A DNA stretch of 64,000 bases from Sycobia sp. Sy_11 (taxonomy: Eukaryota; Arthropoda; Insecta; Hymenoptera; Epichrysomallidae): NCBI GenBank assembly GCA_018907035.1, contig JACCIC010000295.1:307001-371000 (forward strand). Direction: 5' to 3'. Shown here piece by piece: positions 39,790 through 51,239 of this stretch. Position numbers and translations under genes: made by a program. Each line of letters begins with the position of its first letter. Positions within the stretch are counted from its first letter, which is position 1. A model generated the notes under the pieces. It made no database searches. It was given only the letters and a program-made list of their open reading frames with translations, and was not told the DNA's origin.

Positions 39790-40600
39790 ACTGCGCGGAA
39801 TAATTTTCAACTCACTTTTTGCATCGATCACCCCAACAATCACATTGTACTTTTCAACCCGTGGTCGCGATTAGTTTGCCGCGCGACAGACGAAACCCGT
39901 TGCTAACACGCCGATTCGGGAATTCTCATACGAGCCACGGCCAATCGACGCGTATTCGACGGCTCGATCCGGCACTTTGCGGAACGAGGAGACGAGCGAC
40001 GAGCTCGCGCGCGCCACACCGACCCGACCGCGACAATCGTCGTACAGATGAAGTAATTCTCGGCGTTGCGCTCGCGGCGTCAGCAACGAACGGCATAATC
40101 AGGCGAAGGGCCGGGCTTTCGCGCGCTCGCCGCGGGTTCAAAGCTCGCGGCCCCCGCCGGGCGCAGCGCGAGCTTATAACGGTTTTCAAAGGGAATAAAT
40201 ATCAGCCGATTATAACTCGCGTGACTTTATCCTCGGCCGCCCCGCTTCCCGATAAAACGCGGACCCCCCCTCCCCCCCCCCACCACCACTCGCTCCCTCA
40301 CACACACAGACACCCTATGCGTTGGGGTTAAAGGGAAATATATATGTATATATATATCGAGCCGATACCCGCGGGTGTATTTCTGCGACCGCGGGAGGCG
40401 CTTTTAATGATCGCGCGACGCTCCGAGGGACCGATGATCTTTTCTTACGGGCGACGGTGAATTTTAATGCCGCAGTAAAGATTCGGATGAACGGCGATGC
40501 CTTGCCCATTTCCTGTTATGCAACTCTAAGAGCGCAATTCTGTGCCCGAAACGATCGTGCCTAAAGATTAGCTTTTAATCAGTTTGTTATATTTAAGACG
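39790..40600. other. CpG-rich GC block 9
   Basis: The rightmost large CpG-rich block. A 170-residue frame at 39,819-40,331 spans it but is arginine-, proline- and alanine-rich without any domain. Beyond this point the window stays AT-rich. Confidence 0.6.
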
Positions 40601-40641
40601 GACGGTTAATCATATTTCTTTAATGCCCGCGTATATACGTA

Positions 40642-40717
<76 letters not shown>
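40642..40717. repeat. Compound (CT)n(TA)n microsatellite
   Basis: About 27 bp of CT followed by 50 bp of TA. Confidence 0.98.
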
Positions 40718-40721
<4 letters not shown>

Positions 40722-41090
40722 CCACTAATACAATATCCTGCAATTTACTTTTATCGGGTACCGCTTAACCGCGCGCCCCGATGACTATACAATTTATTTT
40801 ATTTCAAAAGACCAGAAATTGTGAAAATGCAATAAATTATAAATACTTAATGAAAATGAAAGAGAATTTCATGGCCATCTCGATGTATACAACGTTTGTG
40901 CGAATCGCGATATATAAAAATATGCAACAATTAATGGTGATGTTCGAAGAATATTATAAAATTACAGTTCCATTCTTTCAGTCGATGTATTGAAGTGACT
41001 GTTTTTAAGATTTATTACGCTAATACAATGAAAATGTGTTTAAAACTACACTATTAATATTACAAATAATAATATAATCATAATAATAAT

Positions 41091-41091
41091 C

Positions 41092-41127
<36 letters not shown>
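41091..41127. repeat. (TAA)n trinucleotide repeat
   Basis: About 37 bp of TAA/AAT with a degenerate upstream extension from about 41,065. Confidence 0.95.
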
Positions 41128-41128
<1 letters not shown>

Positions 41129-41329
41129 CAAGATTAAAGGAAAATTTGATTGTAAACTAAAAAAACTAATATATTAAAATGTTATCGTTCCTCCCTTTGT
41201 TCGGCCTAGCGAAATATTCAGATAAAAGAACTCAGCAAACTAGTTTATTGTTAGCGTTATTATCATATTAAATTAATAAATATTTTTATCGGTTCGAAAC
41301 GTCGGACACCAAAGGAGAAAATAAGGTGG

Positions 41330-41560
41330 TGGGGGTAGTCAGATTGTCCTTCACTAACATAGAATATATTGTATTATTTTTATTATTTTTAATTTTTAAT
41401 CTCATTTATTTTTAGTAATAAGTTTTATTTCAGATTCTTCGAGAGTGATAATAAACAATGACAGTCTGATTATCATGATTCTAATTAATATATTATATTA
41501 TAAAAACTCTAAGATCCGTAAAAATGTTTATTAGTTTAATTCAAAACAGTCGGCATAAGT
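41330..41560 (+). repeat. Dispersed repeat family, copy B
   Basis: The best-preserved of three diverged copies (see 32,340 and 38,790). The inner 145-bp unit begins TCAGATTGTCCTT and ends AATGACAGTCTGA, partly inverted termini. Similarity to the other copies appears to continue outside these termini on at least one side, so the true element may be longer. Confidence 0.5.
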
Positions 41561-41696
41561 ACAATTATTAACATTATTATAATAATTATTACGATTGCTG
41601 TTTTTGTTGTTGTCGTTATTGTTGTTGTTATTATTATATCTTGAATTATTTACAAGGGAATGAGAAGTTTTTTAATTTAAATCCTTCAAATCAAAC

Positions 41697-41885
41697 GGTT
41701 CGAGCGTTTCTCTAGCGCCTCTCATCGTCGCCGCGCGTGAACGAATATCTCTCTTCAATTTAGAGATAGGCCGGTATTGTGTAAAGTGGCGCACACCGGC
41801 CCCTGCGCGCAGGCAACTTCTACGACGCAGCTGTAGAATAAGTCATCGTAGCGGCTTGCAGCGGCTCACGGGCACTGACGGTATA
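41697..41885. promoter_or_regulatory. Isolated CpG-rich patch in AT-rich DNA
   Basis: GC- and CpG-rich for about 190 bp in an otherwise AT-rich region. It contains TCTAGCGCCTCTC and GTGGCGCAC, which resemble the variable core bound by insect CTCF-type insulator proteins. It could be a promoter, insulator or old GC-rich insert. No gene that starts here can be supported. Confidence 0.25.
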
Positions 41886-42791
41886 ATACACAAGTCATAC
41901 AAGTATACGGGCGTATAATAATGGAAGAAATATAAGAATAAGAATGGAGACTAAGGAATGGCTAAATATACGCTGATGTGGAATTTAATTTAAAAAATTC
42001 TGAATAAAATGCATATATAGATATATATATATATATATACATATATATGTATATATCGCAATATATCAACAAATTATTTTTATTAAACGTTATACACTAT
42101 TTATCGTATTTATTTTCTGCATAGTTCGTATAATTTGACTGTGTCAAAAGTTAAAAGTGAAGAAGGAGCGCCTAGGCGTGACCCATCGTTGCGACTCTCG
42201 GTACTATGGCAAAATTGCAGGTAATTAAAAATATATAACGAATTTCCGTATTTTCTTTTCGATAAGTCGATCAACAATCTTCTTATGATTCTATTGATTT
42301 TTTTTTAAATTTTATAAGTAAACACATATAATGTATACTTGAATTCAACAATAATTGACCACCAAGACTCCGTCGTAAAATGAGTACATTAATTGAAGAA
42401 CATTTGGCTGGATTTAAAAATGAAAATTTTAATAGTGATTTAGAAAAATTATACTATTGGCAAGGAAAATCCACACTACGTGTAAGAGCGCGCCACCGAA
42501 TGAGAATGAAAATGGCAACCATGATTTTAATGCTAATGCAGCGTTCAAATAGCGAGAACTTATGATATGTTTGTTAAAAACATACGTCTGTACTAATAAT
42601 AATACTAATAATTTTAATATTTATTAAAATATTCTACTGTATTGTATAACGTAATAGGATATTTAAAATAATTAATGCGATATAATTGTTTTCTTTGCAT
42701 TTTAATTAAACGCATAATATAATAAATAATGAAATTAACTAAAAATAATTTATCCAATAGATTTATTTCTCTCAATAATTGTAGTGCATCT

Positions 42792-43045
42792 ATTATATTT
42801 AGAAAACATAACTATCCTATCACCAGTACAGGACTGTGCCCTTATCGCAATTTACTTTTTATTATGGTGGCCCACTCTTTGCAATTGTTCATCATTTCAT
42901 CATAATAAAATAAATTAAATCTAGAAATTTTAGCAGCTTCAGATTCACAATTACAATGAAAGCATAAATTCATTATTTATGTGTTTTATATAATTATTTA
43001 TTTATATCGGTCTCCCATATCAATTCCCTTTCGACTACATGCAGA
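42792..43045 (-). pseudogene. Dispersed coding-like repeat, copy 2
   Basis: Reverse-strand partner of 25,001-25,240. Its best frame reads N-L-C-F-H-C-N-C-E-S-E-A-A-K-I-S-R-F with no stop, then M-M-N-N-C-K-E-W-A-T-I-I-K before degenerating. Cys-x2-Cys with a later Cys and Trp is loosely reminiscent of THAP-type zinc fingers in transposases, but the spacing is not verified. Family unassigned. Confidence 0.55.
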
Positions 43046-43968
43046 ACATTCTGATATACATCTTTTACACTTCGCTCTACTTATGCAGTAATTTTTTTTT
43101 TAATTAAATTTATACGCTGGTAGCGCATATTATATTTCAACTGTCAATGGCTACACACGAAAAAGTTAATAATATACTTTTATAAATATAAATATCACTA
43201 TAATAAAAAAAGAATGTTATCCTTTGATAATACATAACACAGCTGAACGCGTAATGTAAAGCGGTCCATACGAACCAAACATCAATGAAAAGAAAGGAAA
43301 ATCTTTCACAGATGGTAGGGAGCTAAGGCTCTGAACACCGCTGTGATAACTGGCTTATACGCAATGCTTATTTGAGACACAGATGATTCTCGTCAATAAG
43401 AATCAGTTACTTCTAGAAAAACTGTACGAAACAATAGATGGTTAATAATTACTAAGCTTGTGTCATTAGTTTCGATTAATTGCTTAGTGCTTAGAGATAT
43501 TTCAGGCAGAGACCTTACAAAAGTCTTTTGTTTTTACTTTTCTTTTTTTTTTTTATTGAAATACATTTTCAATACAAATGTATTCAATTTTTCAATGAAA
43601 ATTATTCAATAGCTTTTGAAATCATGTAGAATTCTTAATTGACTAACTCCTATTTAAAAAAAAAATTATTTATTTTATATAATCAACAGATAAATATACT
43701 ATATAAATATAATATATAAAAATATCATATAAATATAATATAAAAATATTATATAAATACGTTAAATAAATATAATATATAAATACAATCTGTAAATGGA
43801 TATCTATATTTTATTATTTTAACAATACTCTTAACGACATTCTGATTCATTTATTTTCGACTTCAGTCTAGTGGAAATATTTTTTTATATATGACTTACA
43901 AAATTCTTCATGATACTCACTTTTTTAAACATTGTTTTTATATACTTCAATTTCTACTTAAAGCAATT

Positions 43969-43969
<1 letters not shown>

Positions 43970-44003
<34 letters not shown>
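43970..44003. repeat. (GA)n microsatellite
   Basis: About 34 bp of GA, the only long GA/CT tract to the right of 41 kb. Confidence 0.97.
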
Positions 44004-44004
<1 letters not shown>

Positions 44005-44349
44005 GTTTTCATCGTGTGCAAAGATCTGCCTTAAATCGTTATCATATACGATATTGGTAACAAGTAAAGAAAGCTGTACTGGTCGATCCAGGTGACTAAT
44101 GTATTGTTTGACCAGCTATAACTATCTGTAAGTATGAAAAAGGGTCCGCTCCTTCATTTATTTAAATGTGTTTTAGTCTGGTTTGAAAGATAACTAAAAT
44201 TCTTGATTGTAAGTATTTGTATACATATTCATAAGTGCTCGCGTGATCTGTTTCGCATATAATAACAAAATAATTGTGATTTTATTATTAAATTGTATTG
44301 GAAGCGTAATCAATACATATAAATATTTTCAAAAGAAGGGAAGAAATCA

Positions 44350-44351
<2 letters not shown>

Positions 44352-44406
<55 letters not shown>
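44352..44406. repeat. (TA)n microsatellite
   Basis: About 55 bp of TA. Confidence 0.98.
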
Positions 44407-44410
<4 letters not shown>

Positions 44411-45529
44411 ATTCTATTTTTTTTAGTCAGATATAAAACAATGTTTCTATAATATTTCACTAAAATTTAAAAATTTTTGGATTAGAGCTCTGGTAGACTT
44501 CGTTAAGAGGTTCAAGGTAAAATTTGTTTTTTAGATTAGAATGCTTTTGTAAGTTTTTATTTACTCAATACAAGTTACTGGAAGTTTGACGTTCCATTGG
44601 AAATATTTAATGATTATTTGATCAATTCATTAGTTTAGTTGGTCTATAAATTCTAAAAAAAATTTTAATAATTCGTATCGAATTCAAGATATGAAATAAT
44701 TTACATTTTTGCACAAAATAGTTTATTTAGATTCCATAGAGAAAATACGTATCTCGGGTCGTATATACTTTTCATACATTTAACTATTTAAGAACATTTG
44801 AAATAAAGTTGCCTTTATAATAATGTTTTGAAAAATTAACGTAATTACTGAATGTAAAATTGTATTAAATAAAGAAATAATAGACTTGTTATATTTTTAT
44901 TATAAACATTTGTATGTATCATCTTTGCACATTATATTCACTATTCTAAAGTACGTCCAGTGGGAATCACTTATTATCATTAAATAATAAGCACGTCTGT
45001 TCAGTGATCAAAAATAATCGGCTAAACCGAAGCTAATGAAAATATAATTTAAATTAAATAACAATGAAAATTAATTTTTCTGCTCTATGTATTTATGATA
45101 GATTTACTACCACTTAACGTATGTTATCTTCTTTTTATTCACTTATATTCACTTATTAGGAGATTAATAACATCGAATAATATTGAATTAAAACGTGTTC
45201 CAAATGAGACCACTAATGTACAGTTAAATTCTTATTAGATCATGTCCAGTGATAGCCTGATAAACGGAGAGTATTTTTCGAAATATAAAATTAATAGAAA
45301 AAAAATCCATTTCTTGTGACGACGAACAAAACTAAATGTTGAGCCATACTCGAACGAATTGAAAGCTAAGCTTTTATAGTCTGAAAAAGATACAGAGGAT
45401 GATTATTGAAATCATAACTAGAATCTTTTCTGATAATAAATATGGGCATAGAAATTTATAAAAATGATGCCATATGACTATTATGTTGACAAGGGAAGGT
45501 TAGCAGTAACTCTACGAAACTAAAGAAAG

Positions 45530-45766
45530 ATGTTAACCTCCAAAAATACGATTTTTCTCCTCAAAGTGTATAAGATATTCGTTTTAGACGGAAAAGTTTC
45601 AATTAGTAATGGAAGGAATTACCTCCTCAGAGCGGATGTAGTCTTTCCTCTAGTGTCTTCTAGCCAGATTTTAAAACCATCGAGGAAGGTAAGGAATAAA
45701 TTTGAGAAAATTTCCAGAAGCAGCGGAGTCTTTCTAACTACTCGGACAGTAAGGAGACGTAGTTAG
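45530..45766 (+). CDS. Unrecognised 78-residue open frame
   Basis: An ATG-started frame in AT-rich DNA, of ordinary residue composition and ending in a basic tail. No domain is recognised. It lies 280 bp upstream of the decayed frame at 46,045 on the same strand and may be part of the same dead gene, but nothing links them directly. Confidence 0.2.
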   Translation: MLTSKNTIFLLKVYKIFVLDGKVSISNGRNYLLRADVVFPLVSSSQILKPSRKVRNKFEKISRSSGVFLTTRTVRRRS

Positions 45767-46044
45767 GCGGAAATACAACCAGCATCTGCTCAAGACACTG
45801 AGTTTATGAAAAATTAGTTAAAATTGCTCTGCTTATCAGATTATCCGGGTATTAAGAAATAAAATATCAGCTAGACCAGTTTATACACGCAACGCGTCAA
45901 ATAAACCCTAAGTGCTGTGAATTAACGATTTCTACGTTCGAAGTAAAGGGGATCTTTAAAAATTTAAATCGTTACGATTAATTTTTGATAAGTAATACCA
46001 TTAAAAATATAGACCGAAATATACTTGTTTAGATCGGTAGTCGA

Positions 46045-46557
46045 GTAGTTAAAGAAATATTGGAAAATAAGCTGTTATCTGTATGAGATAGAGATTTGAA
46101 AAGATGGTTGGTAGAAATTGGTAAAGATGCAAGGAAATGGATACTGGACGCGTATATTATGCTAGCGTTTCGATTTTACGGATAAGATATAAATGACCTA
46201 GAATCCAAGGATGATGTCGGTTCTATGTTTAAACTGTAAGACTACATGTTGAACAAAACGGCCATACCTTTGGGATATTTGGATTTAATTTGCTCAATTG
46301 ATGATGGGAAGCCTTATGAGCTTCAACTGAGTACACGAGTGGCAAGTCTCATGGGGTCGTCGGTCGACAACTTACGAATTAAACAAGAGGCCATCCGAAT
46401 GTATGGGGCGAATATGCTCCAGATTAAATCAAAGCTACCGCATTCAATCAGAATCAGAACGGTAACCCGTATGTTGCAGTCTTTATTTGTCAGACAGTTA
46501 CATCGATATAAAAAAATATTCATAATATTTCAAATCAGAATAAAAGATACGGCGTAG
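46045..46557 (+). pseudogene. Decayed coding region of unknown family
   Basis: One reading frame runs for about 170 codons, broken only by three stops (46,084 TGA, 46,183 TAA and 46,237 TAA). The segments between the stops have ordinary protein composition: W-L-V-E-I-G-K-D-A-R-K-W-I-L-D-A-Y, then Y-M-L-N-K-T-A-I-P-L-G-Y-L-D-L, then Y-E-L-Q-L-S-T-R-V-A-S-L-M-G. A frame of this quality in AT-rich DNA is unlikely by chance. I do not recognise the family. A transposon gene or an old endogenous viral gene are both possible. Confidence 0.5.
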
Positions 46558-46559
46558 AA

Positions 46560-47562
46560 TTTGCAAACATCTTGTGTAAATAAATTTCAAATCTAGTCAT
46601 GCTTATCAAATTCCCGAGGATAAATATCGATAGTATTAAATAAATGAAAACAATGGTACGTTGTACAATTATTTCGTGAACCTATGACGAGAATAATATG
46701 ATCTAAATTGTTTTCGCAAATCTACTACAGGTGCCCATGACAAACTGTCGACAGAATAATTTATTTTGTTAAATATTTCTAGTTTACATATGTTATAACG
46801 ACAGAAAAATTAATTTTTTATTTTATGATGACAACTCGTTATTTTAATCGATGATTTCTCAATGTATATAGAGCTGTCATGGTCTTGTCTAAAACATAAT
46901 TAGTTAGTTGCAAACAGTGGATTTTTTCTGCTTATATATGCATAGTAAACATAGCATTTATTTTATGCGTATAAAGTGAGACACCTACTGAATTACTATA
47001 ATAGGGAATCAAATTTACAAAAATAATATTATTTATTACGAAATATGCTTTAATATGCAAAAAAATCGTCATTAAAATAAAAAAAAATTGATTTTCTTTT
47101 TCACTTTCGGCATTAAACACATTGAATATGAAGAGATTTAAAAGCACTTTTATATGGTACCTTATAACTTAGGCATCCGAACAGAACTAAGGACTAGACC
47201 TCCGAAAAAAAATCAGAAAATATTATTTACAAAATGGTACGAAAACAGTCAAAATTTGTTTAGGTTATACATTAAACAGTTTGATGCATTTACCGCCCAA
47301 AGCTGCTCTTATCAAAAATTTCAATAGAATTCTTATCGTAAATCATTAACATGAAAACCTAGATATTATATTGATCTAGAACTCTAAATCCAATTTTAAA
47401 CACGAACATTATATACATACAAAAGAAATATAAATTATTTGCTAATGGTTAGTCATTTGTATCCAAGAGTAAAATTGGAAGTAAGTTTGTATAAGCAAAA
47501 GAAGTCACAGCTATTTCTACATCTGATATAACAATGGAAAAAATATAACGATATTGAAAAAA

Positions 47563-47604
<42 letters not shown>

Positions 47605-47660
47605 AATATTTATACATAATGTTATATCAAATTGTATATATTATTTAATGGCAACGTTAT
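46560..47660. other. AT-rich stretch with nothing recognised
   Basis: Contains only a TA tract at 47,564-47,601, just upstream of the proposed protease exon 1. Confidence 0.6.
47564..47601. repeat. (TA)n microsatellite
   Basis: About 38 bp of TA. Confidence 0.97.
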
Positions 47661-47670
47661 AGGAGACATT

Positions 47671-47749
47671 ATGATAATCTACTTCAAGATGAATAGTTCT
47701 AATTTACTCTTTTTTATCATTTTGATAATCACTCTTCTAGTAAATAAAG
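47671..47749 (+). CDS. Proposed exon 1 of the serine protease: signal peptide
   Basis: The frame from ATG 47,671 (or, more likely, ATG 47,689) encodes M-N-S-S-N-L-L-F-F-I-I-L-I-I-T-L-L-V-N-K, a short polar start and a strongly hydrophobic core typical of a secretion signal. It ends in a good donor, AAAG|GTAAGC, in phase 1. The first protease body exon at 54,891 needs exactly a phase-1 partner (g + cc = Ala), and no in-frame ATG precedes it locally. The link is an inference across a 7.1-kb intron that holds decayed mobile elements. A weaker, closer alternative start exon exists at 54,159-54,237. Confidence 0.5.
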
Positions 47750-47759
47750 GTAAGCGACT

Positions 47760-48855
47760 GGAATATGTGTATAAATATATAAATCAAAAACCAAATTTAT
47801 ATTTAATTCAATACAAATTATATATATACAATGGGGTTCTAGTCGCCCAGAGTGGTAAATTATTTATATCCTCATCTCTTTCTTGGGAAATAAATATTGA
47901 AATTTATTGCTGTCCATTGAATCGTTCATATTGATTATTTCCTCATCCGCGAAACTTATCATTTATGATATTCTTAAAAAAACATATTGTCGATTGCATT
48001 TTCACTTTCATGAAAACATGTAATATCCCCTAAAAATGTATGAAGGAATAAAATAATAAGGACAATTATTCGCAGGAAATCAATAACTTTGACATATAAT
48101 TAAATCAACAGACTCGTATTTAAGTATCAACATCAAAAATTCAGATTTATTTAGAGAGTAGAGTTAGAAATATCCGTTAAACTTCTTACCCAACGTCGAA
48201 TGAAATTGTACTGTAATATTTTGATAATTATTCAATATAACGAAAACATTGGTAACATTGCACTGAAATATATCACAGGGAAATCTTGCTGTAATAGTGC
48301 AGTAATATTTCGATTAGATTTCAGGCATATTCTGACAATAATACATTTAGTTAAAAAAGCCCAATAAATACGATGGTTTCTCCTGCAAGTCTAAAAATTT
48401 CTTGGATCAGTAAATATGGCATATAAATGCTTCATAATTATCTATAGCTTTATATGCGAACCGTCTACGCTGCGCTTAAACTATCTAATTTACATCAGCT
48501 AATGTAATGTAATTGTATTCAAAAGTTCATTTGTATTGAACAGAACAAGACAAAACAATAGAATTAATATTAATAAATTTACACAGCGCGAGAATATCGC
48601 TGCGATGTTTCTGCAATATTTTATTATCTGCGGGTTATGCAATCACTCCGACTAATTGTCGAATACAGATAAAATTGGACCGTGTAATTCCGACACAGGT
48701 AGCGAGAGAAGTTTAATGATGTCTAATTAAGACGCAATTGCAAAATAGCACCTTGCATCGGAAAGCTTAATAAAAGCTTGGACAGCTGAAAAAAAACATA
48801 ACTCGATTCAGATTAACCTGGACGCATGTGGATGAAATCGGAAATGCATATATCG

Positions 48856-48907
<52 letters not shown>

Positions 48908-49200
48908 CTTCATCAAAAATGGGCCAGTTATGTCGCTTAATTTCCCGTCGCTTCCTGAAGTTATTTTGGCATAGTTTTTTTCTTCTTTAATAAATTCTAT
49001 TCAAATAAAAATATTTATTTATCAATATAGAAGAATCATTTATTTGATTATAATAAATTCAAATTATTTGATTTCTGCAACTTTAGGTGTACCACAAACC
49101 GGTCTATATTTACTGTTGTATTGCAGCAGATATGTATGACATTGAAACTTTTGTAAAGATATACATTTAGATCGTTCTGATTGTCGATCGATAGATTAAT
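47760..49200. other. AT-rich proposed intron sequence
   Basis: Lies inside the proposed first intron of the protease gene. Contains a TA tract at 48,860-48,900 and nothing else recognised. Confidence 0.5.
48860..48900. repeat. (TA)n microsatellite
   Basis: About 41 bp of TA. Confidence 0.97.
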
Positions 49201-49208
49201 CTGATCGA

Positions 49209-49370
49209 TTAGTCTGATCGATAGATTAGTCTTGTTTTCTTTGGAGAAGGATGACTGTTTTCAAACTCTTCGACTACTCGAATGAGTTCCTCATCATCCT
49301 CCGACTGTTCATACAGCCGATTCGCTACCAGAATTTCTGCCCCTTCCACTACCTCATGCAGTATATTCCT
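49209..49370 (-). pseudogene. Short acidic coding remnant next to the polymerase fragment
   Basis: On the minus strand a stop-free segment of about 53 codons reads H-E-V-V-E-G-A-E-I-L-V-A-N-R-L-Y-E-Q, then an acidic E-D-D-E-E-L-I-R-V-V-E-E-F run and a P-K-K-T-R end. It follows the type-B polymerase fragment in the same direction but in another frame. It probably belongs to the same dead element. I cannot name the protein. Confidence 0.4.
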
Positions 49371-49371
49371 T

Positions 49372-49935
49372 CACTATATGTAATTTTGAGCGAATGTTAT
49401 ACTGTTCTCGCCGTATAATCACGAGGTCTTTCAGATATCTTCGATAATCTTCAAACGTTGATTTTTTTACAAAACTCGATTCTATTCCCTTAGCTTATTT
49501 GACTATCGCTTCTCTATCAACTAAAATACTGTACATTTTATTCCATAAACCGATGAATTCCATTATGATCTTTCCATTACATTCATTTTTTATTAGCTCA
49601 GGAACTTTGTTAATTTTACGTGGAATGCCATACTGATTATTTTCATCATAATCAGAAGTATCAAATCTATGAATGCCTTCTTTCATTATTTGATACATAT
49701 CAATATCTTCTACTTCATATATTAAACAATCAGTACCATTATACAAGAGTTTACACTTCTCGTCCATTCGCTGTTTCATGTAAGAGTAGTGAAAATCATA
49801 GGCTAATGTCTTTGATAAATCGAGGATACAAAACCCCACGTATATAGGCTTTTTGATTGTCACATTTGTTTTTTTTTCAGCTGAATGGCAACTAAATTTT
49901 CATCGACAATTGCACAGCTATGATAATAAGGTAGA
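49372..49935 (-). pseudogene. Type-B DNA polymerase fragment (protein-primed, DNA_pol_B_2-like)
   Basis: The minus strand encodes K-P-I-Y-V-G-F-C-I-L-D-L-S-K followed by Y-D-F-H-Y-S-Y-M-K, the conserved run before motif C of protein-primed type-B polymerases. The motif C region reads L-L-Y-N-G-T-D-C-L-I-Y-E, where intact enzymes carry an acidic D-T-D-S core. The change removes one catalytic aspartate. The segment R-F-D-T-S-D-Y follows, as in the family. After a TAA at about 49,490 the same frame continues with F-E-D-Y-R-R-Y-L-K-D and ends in a second stop. Such polymerases occur in Maverick/Polinton elements and related virus-like insertions of insects. Only the C-terminal part is left. It lies inside the proposed first intron of the protease gene. 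Confidence 0.8.
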
Positions 49936-50139
49936 GATATACCTGTCTCTGTTTAAAACGTCAACGCGAGCAGACGTGTTTGTGTATAAGCACCTGTCAG
50001 AAATTTAAAGAGCCATAATATTGTTAATAATTGTATGTAGTGTTTAAGGAAAGTGTAGTTCTTCGTAAAAATGTTATAATTTCGAGCTCGCAAATTGTTA
50101 AACAATTTGCAAAGCTCGAAATATTTCAGCTTCGCCAAA

Positions 50140-50930
50140 ATGGCGACCAACACCAAAGGCTCACTATCCCAACAAGTAATAAATAAGTCTAGTACAAATC
50201 TATCACTACTTTACAGCTATAGAAGTGTACTCAATCAAAAAAAAAAACAAGCAATACTCGTTGATGCTATTGAAGGTCTGACAAACGACGATTATGTTGA
50301 AGCACTGGAAAAATGTTAAGTGTAAACTCTATAATCACTAATGTCAAATGATCAAACACATATTCCAAACGAAGTGCTAGCCAATGCCCTCAGAGAAGAA
50401 GGCATCTCACTAGTATCATCTTTTTAGAACATTAAAGCATGAAGCGTTGAGTAAACCTGGACGTTCACACATACAGTCACACCGCAGGCAAGTATATTTT
50501 AAAAAAGACGATGAAATTCTCTTAACGACCACTATACAAATAACTTTCGAAGACGTGGCATACTGGATCTATTTAAGTCCCGATGTCACAGAGCGGTTTG
50601 TTTGTAAACAGAAAGGCGACATCGTTAAAATATGAGCCCAACATTCTACAAGAGCAAACGAGACAAATAATTTCGACAATGTTTCAAAAGATCAGATAAT
50701 CAATAAAACAAGCTTAGTCAATAAGACGGAAAATCAAGTAAGTTTTAAATGCCCAGCTCCTTCATCTAGAACTACTGTGCAATTTGAAAAGATTATAGCA
50801 AAAACTATGCACATTAACCAAACTGAAAACATAAACAATGGTGATTATTCCGGCAAGTCATTTACGGAAGAGAAATCCAATTTTACAAAAGTACAAAAGT
50901 AAACAAAAAAACACCAAATAATAAAAGTGA
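50140..50930 (+). pseudogene. I-clade LINE, ORF1 (gag-like) remnant
   Basis: From ATG 50,140 the sequence encodes A-I-L-V-D-A-I-E-G-L-T-N-D-D-Y-V-E-A. After a frame change it reads I-P-N-E-V-L-A-N-A-L-R-E-E-G-I-S, and from about 50,447 R-R-Q-V-Y-F-K-K-D-D-E with F-E-D-V-A-Y-W-I-Y-L and a F-V-C-K-Q-K-G remnant of the first zinc knuckle. This order matches ORF1 proteins of I-type non-LTR retrotransposons, whose product binds the element RNA. Stops at 50,317, 50,425 and 50,632 and lost knuckle residues show that it is dead. ORF2 remains follow directly. Confidence 0.75.
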
Positions 50931-51239
50931 CAAATATAACTCTATACCAATAATAAATGAAACACACAGGGATTATCGACAAATGCAAAAGAATTAATAG
51001 AAAAAATAGCCGTTAAATATAATTAAATCTTCAAACAATTTAACTCATTGTTACAAAATACTGACAAACAATTCGACACTAGAGAATTTTATGAGCACAC
51101 ACAAGATCACGTAAAGCTAATAAAAATAATAGAAGAAATATATTATTTGATAATCGGCACCTCAAAACCAAATTCACAAAAATAGAAAATAAGCTTATGA
51201 AATTAAGAAACGACGAAATTACAGTTACCGTGACAGAAC

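Larger units (their letters stand above)
36240..39790. other. Mostly AT-rich gene-free stretch
   Basis: Contains a CpG-richer patch at about 36,700-37,040, the long TA palindrome at 37,449-37,552 and a dispersed repeat copy at about 38,790-39,020. No supported gene. Confidence 0.6.
40780..45520. other. AT-rich stretch with dispersed repeats
   Basis: No supported gene. A short CpG-rich patch at 41,697-41,885 stands out from the AT-rich surroundings. A 61-residue frame at 42,380-42,565 has no domain. The repeats are listed separately. Confidence 0.6.

Noticed and set aside
39819..40331. 170-residue open frame
   Set aside because: It lies in a CpG-rich block, is arginine-, proline- and alanine-rich, has no recognisable motif, and overlapping frames are open on the other strand too. 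Consistent with chance.
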